Origin: Deltaproteobacteria bacterium | GTDB lineage: Bacteria > Myxococcota_A > JAADFL01 | Direction: 5' to 3' | Assembly: GCA_013152945.1 (NCBI GenBank) | Contig: JAADFL010000203.1 | Location: forward strand, 1 to 41,976 | DNA: 41,976 nt | Shown here: piece by piece, positions 8,876 to 16,902 of the stretch | Numbering within the stretch: the first letter of the stretch is position 1 | Layout of the letters: each line of letters begins with the position of its first letter | Notes under the pieces: model-generated | Told to the model about the DNA's origin: nothing | The model's database searches: none | Seen by the model: only the letters and a program-made list of their open reading frames with translations | Translations under genes and position numbers: made by a program

Positions 8876-10084
8876 TCAACCTTTTATCATCTCCTTCAAA
8901 AGGCGCCCAAGCACTACTATGGCTTGCTCCAATGATTCATCGTCAGCCTCGGAATAAGATAATCTTACCGTGTTGGTTCCGCCGCCATCGACAAAGAAAG
9001 CAGACCCGGCGACAAAGGTCACGTTGTTTTTAACCGCCTTGTCAAGCAGGTCCATGCCCGACATGCCTTCAGGCAAATGAACGAACACGAAAAATCCGCC
9101 CTTTGGCCGATTCCACGTAACTTGCTTTGGAAAATTTTCATCCAGCAGGTCCAGTATCCTGTCGCGTTTCTTTATATAGTACGCGCGATTCTTCTCGATT
9201 TGTTTGTCCAGGAAACCCTTTTTCAGGAAATCAAGAAGCACGTGCTGGCCGAAAACATCGGGACAGGCGTCCTCGAACTGCCTTGCGATCACCATGTTTC
9301 TGACAACATCTTCCGGGCCGGCCAGCAAGGACAGCCTGAAACCAGGACAAAAGTTTTTTGAAAAGGATCTCAAGAAAACCACCCTGGAGTCCCGGTCGAG
9401 TGCCATCAGTGGCGGAAACGGCTCTCCTTCGAAGCTTAAGTCACGGTAAGGGCTGTCCTCGACCACGACCATGTCATACCTTGATGCTGTTTCCAGGATC
9501 TTTCGTCTCCTGTCCAGGGGAACAACCGCGCCGGTAGGATTCTGGTAATCAGGTATTATATACAACAACTTAGGCCTGTGCCCCTGTTCCATCGCAAAGG
9601 CGGCCCTCTTTTCAAGTTCGTTTGGTACCATGCCGTCCAAATCCAAGGGCACGCCAACCAGGTGGGCCCCGAATGCCTGGCAGGCGCCTATACCACCGAA
9701 ATAGGACGGCAGGCCTACAAACGCCGCATCCCCGGGTTCTAGGAAAACCTTTGCACAAAGTTCGATCCCCTGGGTCGAACCGCTTGTTATCATAATCTGG
9801 TCGGATGAACACTCAAAGCCATCTCTGTTTTGCAGCCACTCGGCCAGGGCCAGGCGAAGCTCGACCAGGCCTTCACTGGTTCCGTACTGAAGAGCGAGTT
9901 CCGGTTTCTCATCAAGCACATTCCTGACTATCTGCTTTACCTCTTCCACTGGAAACGTATCACCGGAAGGCCATCCGCCTGCAAGAGATTTGACATCCGT
10001 TTTTGCCGCAAGTTTGCATATCTCCCGTATTGCCGACGGTTGTGCCTTCAAAGCCCGCCTGGCAAAAAGTTTGTTGATTGCCAT
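8876..10084 (-). CDS. PLP-dependent class I/II aminotransferase
   Basis: 402-aa fold-type I aminotransferase. Visible signatures are the N-terminal LAGGWPSGDTFP segment (the usual sheet and gate region), LQYGTSEGLVELR, TSGSTQGIEL (phosphate-binding loop), PDYQNPTGAV, VVVEDSPYRDL and SFSKNFCPGFRLS with the predicted PLP Schiff-base Lys243. The C-terminal Arg in NTVRLSYSEA would bind the substrate carboxylate. The pattern fits the 2-aminoadipate/aromatic/multi-substrate (LysN-like) group; the amino donor is not certain. The ATG at 10084 overlaps the stop codon of the upstream Lrp/AsnC gene by one base, with GGAG six bases before it, implying translational coupling and joint regulation by that regulator. 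Confidence 0.92.
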   Translation of the reverse strand: MAINKLFARRALKAQPSAIREICKLAAKTDVKSLAGGWPSGDTFPVEEVKQIVRNVLDEKPELALQYGTSEGLVELRLALAEWLQNRDGFECSSDQIMITSGSTQGIELCAKVFLEPGDAAFVGLPSYFGGIGACQAFGAHLVGVPLDLDGMVPNELEKRAAFAMEQGHRPKLLYIIPDYQNPTGAVVPLDRRRKILETASRYDMVVVEDSPYRDLSFEGEPFPPLMALDRDSRVVFLRSFSKNFCPGFRLSLLAGPEDVVRNMVIARQFEDACPDVFGQHVLLDFLKKGFLDKQIEKNRAYYIKKRDRILDLLDENFPKQVTWNRPKGGFFVFVHLPEGMSGMDLLDKAVKNNVTFVAGSAFFVDGGGTNTVRLSYSEADDESLEQAIVVLGRLLKEMIKG

Positions 10085-10599
10085 CAATCGCTCCTTTTAG
10101 CGGCCTTATGCCCCTGCTCCAAAAGATTTCCCATCTCCAATTTCGTCTCATGTTTCAAGGTATCGAAGACAATCATGGTCGTAACCCTTTGAACCACTTC
10201 TAGGCGCGTCAAATCCCGCACAAGATAATCCCTGTAAGAATCGATATCCTTTACCACTACTTTCAAGAGAAAATCACCCTCACCCGATACATGGTAACAC
10301 TCCAGAACCTGCGGCGAATTCCGTACGGCTTCCTTGAACTCACCCATGCTTCCTTCCCTGTGAAAGGTCAAAGAAACGAGCACGAACGCCACGAGCGATC
10401 GCCCGACCTTTGCAGGATTCAGGAGCGCTGCATAACCCTCGATCACACCCCGGTCTTCCAACTTGCGGATCCTGTCCAGAACGCTCGGGGCCGAAAGGCC
10501 CACATTCTTTGCAAGCCTTGTACTTGTCATCCTGCCGTTATCCTGCAGCAGTTCGAGGAGTCGAACATCTATTTCATCCAATTCTCGAACTTGGTTCAT
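10084..10599 (-). CDS. Lrp/AsnC family transcriptional regulator
   Basis: 171-aa regulator. The N-terminal half is a winged helix-turn-helix (LDEIDVRLLELLQDNGRMTSTRLAKNVGLS then APSVLDRIRKLEDRGVIEGYAA), and the C-terminal half is the ligand-binding/oligomerisation RAM domain (VAFVLVSLTF, VLECYHVSGEGDFLLKVVVKD). Members are local or global sensors of amino acids, and this one most likely controls the aminotransferase translated directly after it. The ATG at 10599 precedes the canonical LDEIDxxLL start; a longer frame from a TTG at 10635 runs through a promoter-like element and is rejected. Almost no 5' leader would remain if the promoter below is real. The C-terminal 15 residues after LKHETKLEM are an extension. 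Confidence 0.93.
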   Translation of the reverse strand: MNQVRELDEIDVRLLELLQDNGRMTSTRLAKNVGLSAPSVLDRIRKLEDRGVIEGYAALLNPAKVGRSLVAFVLVSLTFHREGSMGEFKEAVRNSPQVLECYHVSGEGDFLLKVVVKDIDSYRDYLVRDLTRLEVVQRVTTMIVFDTLKHETKLEMGNLLEQGHKAAKRSD

Positions 10600-10607
10600 G
10601 CCTGGTA

Positions 10608-10635
10608 AAATTAGGCAGATTGTTAAATCTGTCAA
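10608..10635 (-). promoter_or_regulatory. Promoter with palindromic operator in front of the Lrp/AsnC gene
   Basis: On the minus strand a perfect -35 TTGACA (10630-10635) is followed 16 bases later by TAATTT (10608-10613, weak -10). Between them lies the perfect inverted repeat CAGATTGTTAAATCTG (10616-10631), six-base arms and a four-base centre. It overlaps the -35 box and fills most of the spacer. This placement suits autorepression by the adjacent Lrp/AsnC protein. Confidence 0.5.
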
Positions 10636-10737
10636 ATAAAAAAATATGAATCAATCGAATTACCTAAATTTATTAAGAAAGCATTGCTCATGCCGATCAC
10701 TGAACCACCGCTGATTTTGCCTTGCAAACGTTCGCCA

Positions 10738-10766
10738 TTGACCCGCTTATTAGCCTGGTCTAGTCT
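10738..10766 (+). promoter_or_regulatory. Possible sigma-70 promoter for the 10.8-15.5 kb operon
   Basis: TTGACC (10738-10743) and TAGTCT (10761-10766) are separated by 17 bases and sit about 40 bases before the GTG start at 10808. The -35 is good and the -10 poor. Confidence 0.35.
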
Positions 10767-10807
10767 GTTATGAAAGGCCTTTTAGATGGTAAACCGGAGG
10801 CGTGCTT

Positions 10808-11287
10808 GTGAAAGATGCCTTTTTGAAATCGGAAATTCGTCGAATAGAAAAGGCCATCACACGAAAGTGGCGGCATCTCATGGAAGACGAGACTATTCAC
10901 CTTACAGGATCCTTTGACGATGACTCTGTCCAGGTGGAACTGCTATTCAAGAACTCGGATGAGAGCCTGTACTATCCCATGCAGTGCAGGGTGGAAATGA
11001 ATAAAGAGGGTATTGAGCCATATCAGGCCAAGGATCTCGCAATAGATTTCCTGGATTGGTACTTGGGAGAATACCTCGAATCAGGCAGGAAATCCCTTTT
11101 ACATCTGGATTGGGCCGAGCATCGTTTCGGCGAGTATTCTATTTTTGCCCGCGGCGAGGTACGGAACAAGAGGCTCGACGAGTTGGCCGATGCCTTGCTC
11201 GAAGGCAGAATCGACGCCCGGGACCTGAACGAACTAACAGGTGAAAAGTCAAAAAAAAGTAAATCCGGGAAGCCTGGAAAAACATGA
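10808..11287 (+). CDS. Uncharacterised 159-aa protein
   Basis: Acidic, soluble protein with no recognised domain. It opens with a helical segment (RIEKAITRKWRHLME) and then has alternating beta-like stretches (ETIHLTGSFDDDSVQVELLFKN, YPMQCRVEMNKE), a Trp/Tyr-rich segment (LAIDFLDWYLGEYLESG) and a Lys/Ser-rich tail. The GTG at 10808 is preferred because GGAGG at 10796-10800 is seven bases upstream; a GTG at 10802 would be too close. It is the first gene of a four-gene plus-strand run with the nuclease-domain protein, the GH133-like protein and the FAD oxidoreductase, all separated by 40 bases or fewer. Confidence 0.65.
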   Translation: MKDAFLKSEIRRIEKAITRKWRHLMEDETIHLTGSFDDDSVQVELLFKNSDESLYYPMQCRVEMNKEGIEPYQAKDLAIDFLDWYLGEYLESGRKSLLHLDWAEHRFGEYSIFARGEVRNKRLDELADALLEGRIDARDLNELTGEKSKKSKSGKPGKT

Positions 11288-11316
11288 AACATGAAATTGG
11301 TCGGAGGGGGAATGAT

Positions 11317-11925
11317 ATGAAAAAAAATCCATACTTCTCACTGCTGTCAATTCTGCTTTTTTTCCTGTATTCGCTGTCTTCCATTGCAGGCGACAAGACC
11401 CGCATGCCAAAAGGCGAACATTCCAAATCCGGCGTCCCCATGCTGGAGATGGTTGTCAAGGATGTTATTGCACCGCCCGGCACCGGTGAATTCATTGTCT
11501 TGTTGCAGGAAAAATACGGGAAGCAGGTAGTGCCCATATCGATAGGTCCGACCGAGGGCCTTGTTATTTCAATGAGGCTGGCACGCCAGAAAGCGCCCAG
11601 GCCGCTTACCCATGACCTTTTGGACCTGGTAATGAAAACACTGGGCGCACACCTGGTCAAGGTCCATGTCGAGGATCTGCGGGACCAGGTTTTTCTGGGC
11701 AGAATATTCATCTCCAGAGGCAATAAAACTTATGATCTCGATGCCAGGCCAAGTGACGCCATTGCAATGGCCCTGGGTGCGGGCGTTCCGATATTCTGCA
11801 GCATAGACGTGATCAAGCAAACCGGCATCAACATGAAGGACCTCAACAAAACACTAGGGCCGCCTTTTCCTGCTCCCGGCCGACAAAAGGACCTCAAAGG
11901 AACAAACAAGGGAGAGTCGCTCTGA
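11317..11925 (+). CDS. Secreted bifunctional nuclease (BFN/DUF151) domain protein
   Basis: 202-aa protein with a signal peptide (MKK, hydrophobic core, likely cleavage after SSIA) followed by a BFN/DUF151 domain: LEMVVKDVIAPPGTGEFIVLLQEK, VVPISIGPTEGLVISMRLARQ, RPLTHDLLDLVMKTLG, VHVEDLRDQVFLGRIFI, and YDLDARPSDAIAMALGAGVPIF. The PSDAIAMA block is the most characteristic piece of the family. Plant members were reported to have DNase/RNase activity; bacterial secreted ones are uncharacterised, so the function outside the cytoplasm is open. The ATG at 11317 follows a strong GGAGGGG six bases away; an earlier in-frame ATG at 11284 overlaps the preceding gene and would bury the signal peptide. Confidence 0.88.
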   Translation: MKKNPYFSLLSILLFFLYSLSSIAGDKTRMPKGEHSKSGVPMLEMVVKDVIAPPGTGEFIVLLQEKYGKQVVPISIGPTEGLVISMRLARQKAPRPLTHDLLDLVMKTLGAHLVKVHVEDLRDQVFLGRIFISRGNKTYDLDARPSDAIAMALGAGVPIFCSIDVIKQTGINMKDLNKTLGPPFPAPGRQKDLKGTNKGESL

Positions 11926-11955
11926 CGCAGCTTGCCGAAAAGGAGAAAGTGCCAG

Positions 11956-13956
11956 TTGATATACCTCGACCACTCGATATGCACTGACAAGAGGGCGGCC
12001 CTGACCGTGGAATGGATATCCCCGAACAGCCGCAGCGGTTACTCCGCATCCACTGTGGCCGGCGCTTATACGAGACAAGAACACGGGCTCCTAGTGTCTG
12101 CAATCGTTCCCCCGCACGGCCAAACCGTCCTGCTTGCAGGAGTGGAAGAAAAGCTGGTACTGGAAAAAAGCGCTGCCCGGCTTTCGTGTCTTGCCGCAGA
12201 CGAAGCGGAAAGGCATGACGTTATGAGATACCTGCAGAGTTTTGCCTGGGACAGAAGAAATATCACCTCCGAGTATCTCTTCGACGGCCTCAAGATAAAA
12301 CGGGTCATTTCCGTGCTCCAAGGACTGGACGCAATAATCTTGTCTTACCAGGTATTGGAGATTCCGCCTCAATTAAGGAAACGGCCTATGCTGTTGGAGA
12401 TATCGCCATGGCTGGCCTATACTCTCCTGAATGATCCGGAATTAGAACATCCGGAAAAACTGGACCTCAACGTATATATTATTGACGACAAGGTCAGGGT
12501 GGATCCCCGGCCGCCGCTGCCGCCAATCTTTTTTACCCACGAGGCGGAGGTCTTCGTGCCGGAACCGGGATACATGGATCACCTTCCCCTGCCGGCTGGC
12601 GTTTCTTCCGGGCCGATTCCGGAGGCAACCTTGGGCACACCCGGCACCTTCATATACCAGCTCTCGCAGGAAAGGCCGGTGTTCCTGGCTGTTTCTGCAA
12701 CGGAACCCATTGAGGCGCCTCAGAGAGCCATTATCGTGCAAAGGCGGAAGCGTAATCCATACATTTTGAAATCCCGGCTGCCCGCCACTGGAAAGGGCCC
12801 CTTGACAAAGGCGTTGTTGGAGGCTTCCAAGGACTTCATCGTATCGGGAGAGAGGGGGCGGCGCTGGTTATCCGTAGGCTATCCTGGCGGCGGCATGGCA
12901 TGGGACGATGCTTTGCTGGCCTTGCCCGGAATGCTGATTTTTTCCGGGCTGCACGATGTTGCGAGAGAGGTTCTGCTCTGTGCAGCCAGATCAATGTACA
13001 AGGGAAGGTTGCCGCACTGCCAGGCGGATGCTCCCCCCAAATTTCCCGATTCAGTCAAGGCAAACCTGGCGGCCACGCTGCGGTTCATCGATTCGTGCGA
13101 ACTCTATCTGCGTAAATCCACAGATGTGAGAACCACGCGAAAGCAACTCTACCCGGCATGCAGGGATGCATTGGCCCACATCTTGAGCGGATCAGCGGGA
13201 ACCAGGGTAGACCCTGAAGGTTTGCTGGAAAGCAGGGCTCCTTCCAATACGTTCAGTCGCCAGGCCGGCATTTCAGGAGATGGGTTGACTCTCGACCGGG
13301 CATTTCTGGTGAGCCACAATGCATTGTGGTTTCGAGCCCTGGTGGCTGTCCGTGACATGGCAACAGAATTCAATGATAAGGGAACGGCCCACGAGGCGTC
13401 GACATTGGTCGACAAGGTGTCGGCTTCATTTGTCCAAAGGTTCTGGAACAATGAACGAGGCTGCCTTTTCAGGGCCGTTTGTTGCAGCGTTCCCGACCCG
13501 ACTCTTACCCCGCACCAGGTCCTGGCACTCACGGCCAGGCCCGCCCTCCTGGACAGGGAGAAGACCCTCTCGGTCCTGAGTGTGATCGAACGGGAATTGC
13601 TTACCCCACGTGGGCTGAGAACCCTGTCTCCGGCAGAGCCGGGTTACGCCGGTCTCGAGTGCCTGTTATACTCGAACTACCCGGATCTTCATTCAAGAGG
13701 TTCGGCGTACCCTTGGCTGCTCGGCCCTTTTGCCGAGGCCTACCTGTCTGCAAACGGGTTTTCAAAAGACGCGAAGCTACGAATATCGACCATGCTTTCA
13801 GAGTTCAATGCACACTTGAGGGAAGGCGCAATGGGACATATAGCCGAAAGATTCGATGGTGATGTCCCGCATGCACCCAGGGGGCTGCCGGCCTCTGCGG
13901 CCAGTGTGGGCGAACTATTGAGAATATGCTTGGAATTCTTGGACGGCTCGGTATAG
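11956..13956 (+). CDS. Glycogen debranching enzyme-like protein (GH133 family), catalytic motifs degenerate
   Basis: 666-aa protein with the two-part layout of bacterial amylo-alpha-1,6-glucosidases. The N-terminal glycogen-binding domain has SGYSASTVAGAYTRQEHGLLV, and the C-terminal (alpha/alpha) barrel contains ALLALPGMLIFSG, NALWFRALVA, RELLTPRGLRTLSP and AYPWLLGPFAEAYL. Several family hallmarks are altered. From memory of the family consensus, the sugar-binding DWGRD region reads MAWDDA here, the VDATLWF segment holding the proposed catalytic acid reads LAATLRF (Asp replaced by Ala), and the TWMDA motif is absent. It may therefore be a non-catalytic glucan-binding protein, or have changed chemistry. 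The TTG at 11956 with AGGAG ten bases before it is chosen; a TTG at 11932 lacks a close ribosome-binding site. It is probably cytoplasmic. Confidence 0.75.
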   Translation: MIYLDHSICTDKRAALTVEWISPNSRSGYSASTVAGAYTRQEHGLLVSAIVPPHGQTVLLAGVEEKLVLEKSAARLSCLAADEAERHDVMRYLQSFAWDRRNITSEYLFDGLKIKRVISVLQGLDAIILSYQVLEIPPQLRKRPMLLEISPWLAYTLLNDPELEHPEKLDLNVYIIDDKVRVDPRPPLPPIFFTHEAEVFVPEPGYMDHLPLPAGVSSGPIPEATLGTPGTFIYQLSQERPVFLAVSATEPIEAPQRAIIVQRRKRNPYILKSRLPATGKGPLTKALLEASKDFIVSGERGRRWLSVGYPGGGMAWDDALLALPGMLIFSGLHDVAREVLLCAARSMYKGRLPHCQADAPPKFPDSVKANLAATLRFIDSCELYLRKSTDVRTTRKQLYPACRDALAHILSGSAGTRVDPEGLLESRAPSNTFSRQAGISGDGLTLDRAFLVSHNALWFRALVAVRDMATEFNDKGTAHEASTLVDKVSASFVQRFWNNERGCLFRAVCCSVPDPTLTPHQVLALTARPALLDREKTLSVLSVIERELLTPRGLRTLSPAEPGYAGLECLLYSNYPDLHSRGSAYPWLLGPFAEAYLSANGFSKDAKLRISTMLSEFNAHLREGAMGHIAERFDGDVPHAPRGLPASAASVGELLRICLEFLDGSV

Positions 13957-13966
13957 AAGAACCCTC

Positions 13967-15457
13967 ATGAATGAAGCTCTCTCGAAACACCATTTTCAGG
14001 TTCTTGTGCTCGGCCGGGGACCGGGGGCTGCGGCATGTGCTGCAATCCTGGCAAAATCGGGATTGCGCACCGGCTTGGCTCAAAGCAGACGGCATGCCTT
14101 CGGGGACATGGGAAAGTCCATGCCGGCCCGCCCTCTTTTCGCGCCCCAGGCAGACGGATATCCGGGATTAAGCAGGATACTTTACGAACTCGGACTCCAG
14201 CAGGAATATGCCGAAGCTCTTTTCGAGCCGGATCCAATCATGCAGTTCATCGGACCCGGTTTCAGGATAGACCTGAAACATTCGAGGGCCGCAACCATAG
14301 ATGAACTGGAAAGAGAAATCCGGGGCGATTCATCAAAACTATACCAACGGTTGTTGCAGGCGGCCCAAGACACCTGCACATCTCTCGATACATTGCTTGA
14401 TGCCACGAAGCCTTATCCGCCGCTGGGATTTTTCGAAAAATTGGCTGTCAAGAAAATAACCAGGGACACACCCTGGCACAAGGACCGAACCAGGCCTCTT
14501 GAAAATCCGCTCCGCCTATTTAAAGACGATTCCGTACTTAGGGCAATATCGTTATCTGTTCCGGCATTTTCAGGGGCCATGAATGCGGATTGCTCATTCG
14601 AGGCAGGTACATTGGCCAGGAGTCTGGGGTGGCTGTCCCGTGGAGTATATGATCTCGATGGCAAGGAAAAGAAACTGACATCCATGTTTACAGCCAAGCT
14701 GAAGAGTAAGGGAGGCACGATTCTCCATGGCAAGGTAAACCGGATCGAGATGAGCCGTGCCAGGCCGGCCATTGCCAGGTGTGACAACGGGGTTGAAATA
14801 AACTTCGATATACTCGTATTGGCGGATCACCCGGCATACCTTCAAAGAGTGCTCACAAGCACCAGCGCCAATCGCAGGCTATCCAAAATATTGGAGGGCT
14901 GTTCTGCAGGAACCTGGTTGGGCGGCACCAAGATGACGGTTGCCCTCGAATGTGTACCCGAGCCTCTTGCACAAAGGGCTTTCATCATCAATGATCCGTC
15001 AGTTCCACTGTGCGGTGGTAACATGATCCTGGTCGACATCAAAAGAGGCCAAAGGAAAGCAGGTTATGAAAAACACGGAAAGAAGACCAAGGATGACGTC
15101 GCCGAGTTGAATGCATTCGCGATTTTCTCTAAACAAAACACGCCTGAATCCCCGGCTTCCCTTGAGCAGATTGTTAGAGAAAGATTGAAGTTATTGTTTC
15201 CATTCCTGGACGAGCACCTGAAATCCTCGCAAGTAATCGAGCCCGGCGATTATGCATCACCGGCTCACCTTGAGGCCCTGTCACCAATGCAAACCATTCC
15301 ATTCAAGCCGGTTATCCCGATTAAGGGCCCTTTCAATAACACGTTTTTCTTACATCCCTGGACGATTCCGGGCCTGGGCCTTGAATCGGAAATGCTTCTG
15401 GCTCTTAGGATAGCCCAAATTGTCCTTAAAAAACTCGGGAAATCCCCCAAACGATAA
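13967..15457 (+). CDS. FAD-dependent oxidoreductase, phytoene desaturase/amine oxidase-like
   Basis: 496-aa flavoprotein. The dinucleotide-binding Rossmann motif is VLVLGRGPGAAACAAILAKSG near residues 12-32. The C-terminal block FFLHPWTIPGLGLESEMLLALRIAQ resembles the FAD-contacting end of CrtI/amine-oxidase-type proteins, which carry a Gly-rich loop followed by a helix. The middle, with DILVLADHPAYLQRVL, fits the substrate/FAD interface of this group. The first glycine motif reads GRGPGA rather than the canonical GxGxxG form. The substrate is unknown; carotenoid genes are not nearby. It starts 10 bases after the GH133-like gene, hence almost certainly in the same operon, which is an unusual pairing. 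Confidence 0.75.
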   Translation: MNEALSKHHFQVLVLGRGPGAAACAAILAKSGLRTGLAQSRRHAFGDMGKSMPARPLFAPQADGYPGLSRILYELGLQQEYAEALFEPDPIMQFIGPGFRIDLKHSRAATIDELEREIRGDSSKLYQRLLQAAQDTCTSLDTLLDATKPYPPLGFFEKLAVKKITRDTPWHKDRTRPLENPLRLFKDDSVLRAISLSVPAFSGAMNADCSFEAGTLARSLGWLSRGVYDLDGKEKKLTSMFTAKLKSKGGTILHGKVNRIEMSRARPAIARCDNGVEINFDILVLADHPAYLQRVLTSTSANRRLSKILEGCSAGTWLGGTKMTVALECVPEPLAQRAFIINDPSVPLCGGNMILVDIKRGQRKAGYEKHGKKTKDDVAELNAFAIFSKQNTPESPASLEQIVRERLKLLFPFLDEHLKSSQVIEPGDYASPAHLEALSPMQTIPFKPVIPIKGPFNNTFFLHPWTIPGLGLESEMLLALRIAQIVLKKLGKSPKR

Positions 15458-15465
15458 TACTATTT

Positions 15466-15536
15466 GCCGGGCCGTAAGCATTACAGGCTGTTAGTTCGAT
15501 CCCTTTGAGACCCTTTCAGAAAAACGGCCCGCCGGC
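15466..15536. other. Inverted repeat between convergent genes
   Basis: GCCGGGCCGT (15466-15475) can pair with ACGGCCCG plus the following CCGGC (15524-15536) across about 48 bases. It lies between the convergent FAD oxidoreductase and tatD genes and could act as a transcription barrier or terminator, but there is no T-run. Confidence 0.3.
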
Positions 15537-15626
15537 CCCTGCGACCAAGCAGAGAAAAAGGAGCGAACAATCCATGGCTCAGCGGATCCAAACATGTTCC
15601 GAACCAAAATCAAGGCTGGGACCTTG

Positions 15627-16394
15627 TTATCTTTTACCGAAAAGCCTGTTTGCATTTCGGGCTGTGGCTTCTGCAATGTTCTCAACTCCGGTTGATCTAA
15701 TCTCTGCAATCGCCCCGGCTACGTACACGACGTGCGCGGGCTCATTTGTTTTCCCGCGGTACGGCACGGGCGCAAGATACGGCGCATCTGTTTCGATCAA
15801 CAGTGAGTCGAGGGGGGTCTTTTTGACCACTTCTTTCAGGTCATGGGCATTCTTGAAAGTCACGACACCGGTTACGCCTATATGAAACCCCATGTCCAAG
15901 ATCTTTCGAGCCATACTGTAATCATAGGAAAAACAATGCACCACACCGCCAAGCTCGAATGCCTTTTCAGCCCTTAATATATCCAGGGTTTCCAATGCTG
16001 CATCCCTGCTGTGTATCACTACGGGCAGGCCGAGGTCACGCGCCAAGTCTAGCTGGTCTGCAAAGGCCGTTCTCTGAACCGGCCTCGGGCTATGGTCGTA
16101 GTGAAAATCCAGACCGATTTCTCCGACTGCAACAGGACCCGCTCCGGCGATCTCCATTAGTTCTTCAACCGCCCTTTTATCCAAAGAGGATGCCTCGTGT
16201 GGATGGATTCCGACACTGAACGACACCTTTGGTCCATATTTTTCAGCAATGGCCCGGGCAGACTTTGAACTTTGAAGATCTGTACCGATGGTTACGAACG
16301 CATCGACCTTTTCATTCGTTGCCCGCTCCAACACGCCTTCGATGTCCCCGGACAGGGGCTCGAAATCCAAGTGACAGTGTGAATCAAAATACAT
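15627..16394 (-). CDS. tatD: TatD family metal-dependent hydrolase (DNase)
   Basis: 255-aa TIM-barrel hydrolase of the amidohydrolase superfamily. Metal ligands are visible in order: the DSHCHLDF opening (HxH), VAVGEIGLDFHYD (Glu), PVVIHSRDA (His), GVVHCFSYD (His) and LIETDAPYLAP (Asp). Length and motifs are those of TatD/YcfH-type 3'-5' deoxyribonucleases. The ATG at 16394 gives the usual MYFDSHCHLD start with AGG about eight bases upstream; an in-frame ATG at 16418 adds eight residues not expected in the family. The gene is the last of a minus-strand run starting with the fused MFS/spermidine-synthase-like gene and lgt. Confidence 0.93.
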   Translation of the reverse strand: MYFDSHCHLDFEPLSGDIEGVLERATNEKVDAFVTIGTDLQSSKSARAIAEKYGPKVSFSVGIHPHEASSLDKRAVEELMEIAGAGPVAVGEIGLDFHYDHSPRPVQRTAFADQLDLARDLGLPVVIHSRDAALETLDILRAEKAFELGGVVHCFSYDYSMARKILDMGFHIGVTGVVTFKNAHDLKEVVKKTPLDSLLIETDAPYLAPVPYRGKTNEPAHVVYVAGAIAEIRSTGVENIAEATARNANRLFGKR

Positions 16395-16451
16395 ACCAAA
16401 GACCTGCCTTACCTGCATGCCTGTTGCGGATGAAAATAGTCCAAAATATTT

Positions 16452-16850
16452 TCAACGGTCACCCCTCAAGATATCCCAGGCATCCCTCCAAATATCGGGC
16501 GTTATCCTGGTCACGATTTCAGGGGGATAATTGCTCAAAAGATAATGCATGGGAGGTGGGAATTTTCTGCATGACATGGCTATAAGGGCAGGCCCGAGCC
16601 ATTCGGCCATTATTTCAGCAACGGTTCTGCAAAGAGCCGTCCTGCACCTGATTCGGGCATTTTGGATCATCAGCCTGTCCTGAACCGGATCTTTGGCCCG
16701 GCTCTCGATCACACCGGCCCAACCTACAACCGCCTGGGCGTGTTGGGCGGCCTTTGGAACATGCCGTGCAGCGTGTGCAAGATCTCTTGCCAGTATAGCC
16801 ATAAAACGAGATTCCTCTATCAGTTCATCGGGGCTATAACGAAGCTGCAT
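16452..16850 (-). CDS. Small uncharacterised protein between lgt and tatD
   Basis: 132-aa protein with no recognised domain, signal peptide or membrane segment. The sequence is predicted to be mostly helical (RFMAILARDLAHAARHVPKAAQHAQ, CRTALCRTVAEIMAEWLGPALIAM) with several Arg/His residues and three cysteines, and ends in a Trp-containing helix (TPDIWRDAWDILRGDR). GGTGG lies ten bases before the ATG. It fits neatly between lgt (52-base gap) and tatD (57-base gap) on the same strand, which supports it being a real gene. Function unknown. Confidence 0.6.
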   Translation of the reverse strand: MQLRYSPDELIEESRFMAILARDLAHAARHVPKAAQHAQAVVGWAGVIESRAKDPVQDRLMIQNARIRCRTALCRTVAEIMAEWLGPALIAMSCRKFPPPMHYLLSNYPPEIVTRITPDIWRDAWDILRGDR

Positions 16851-16902
16851 CTTTCGGCTACCACCCTTAATTGGATAATAAGACGGACCCTCCGCACAGA
16901 TA

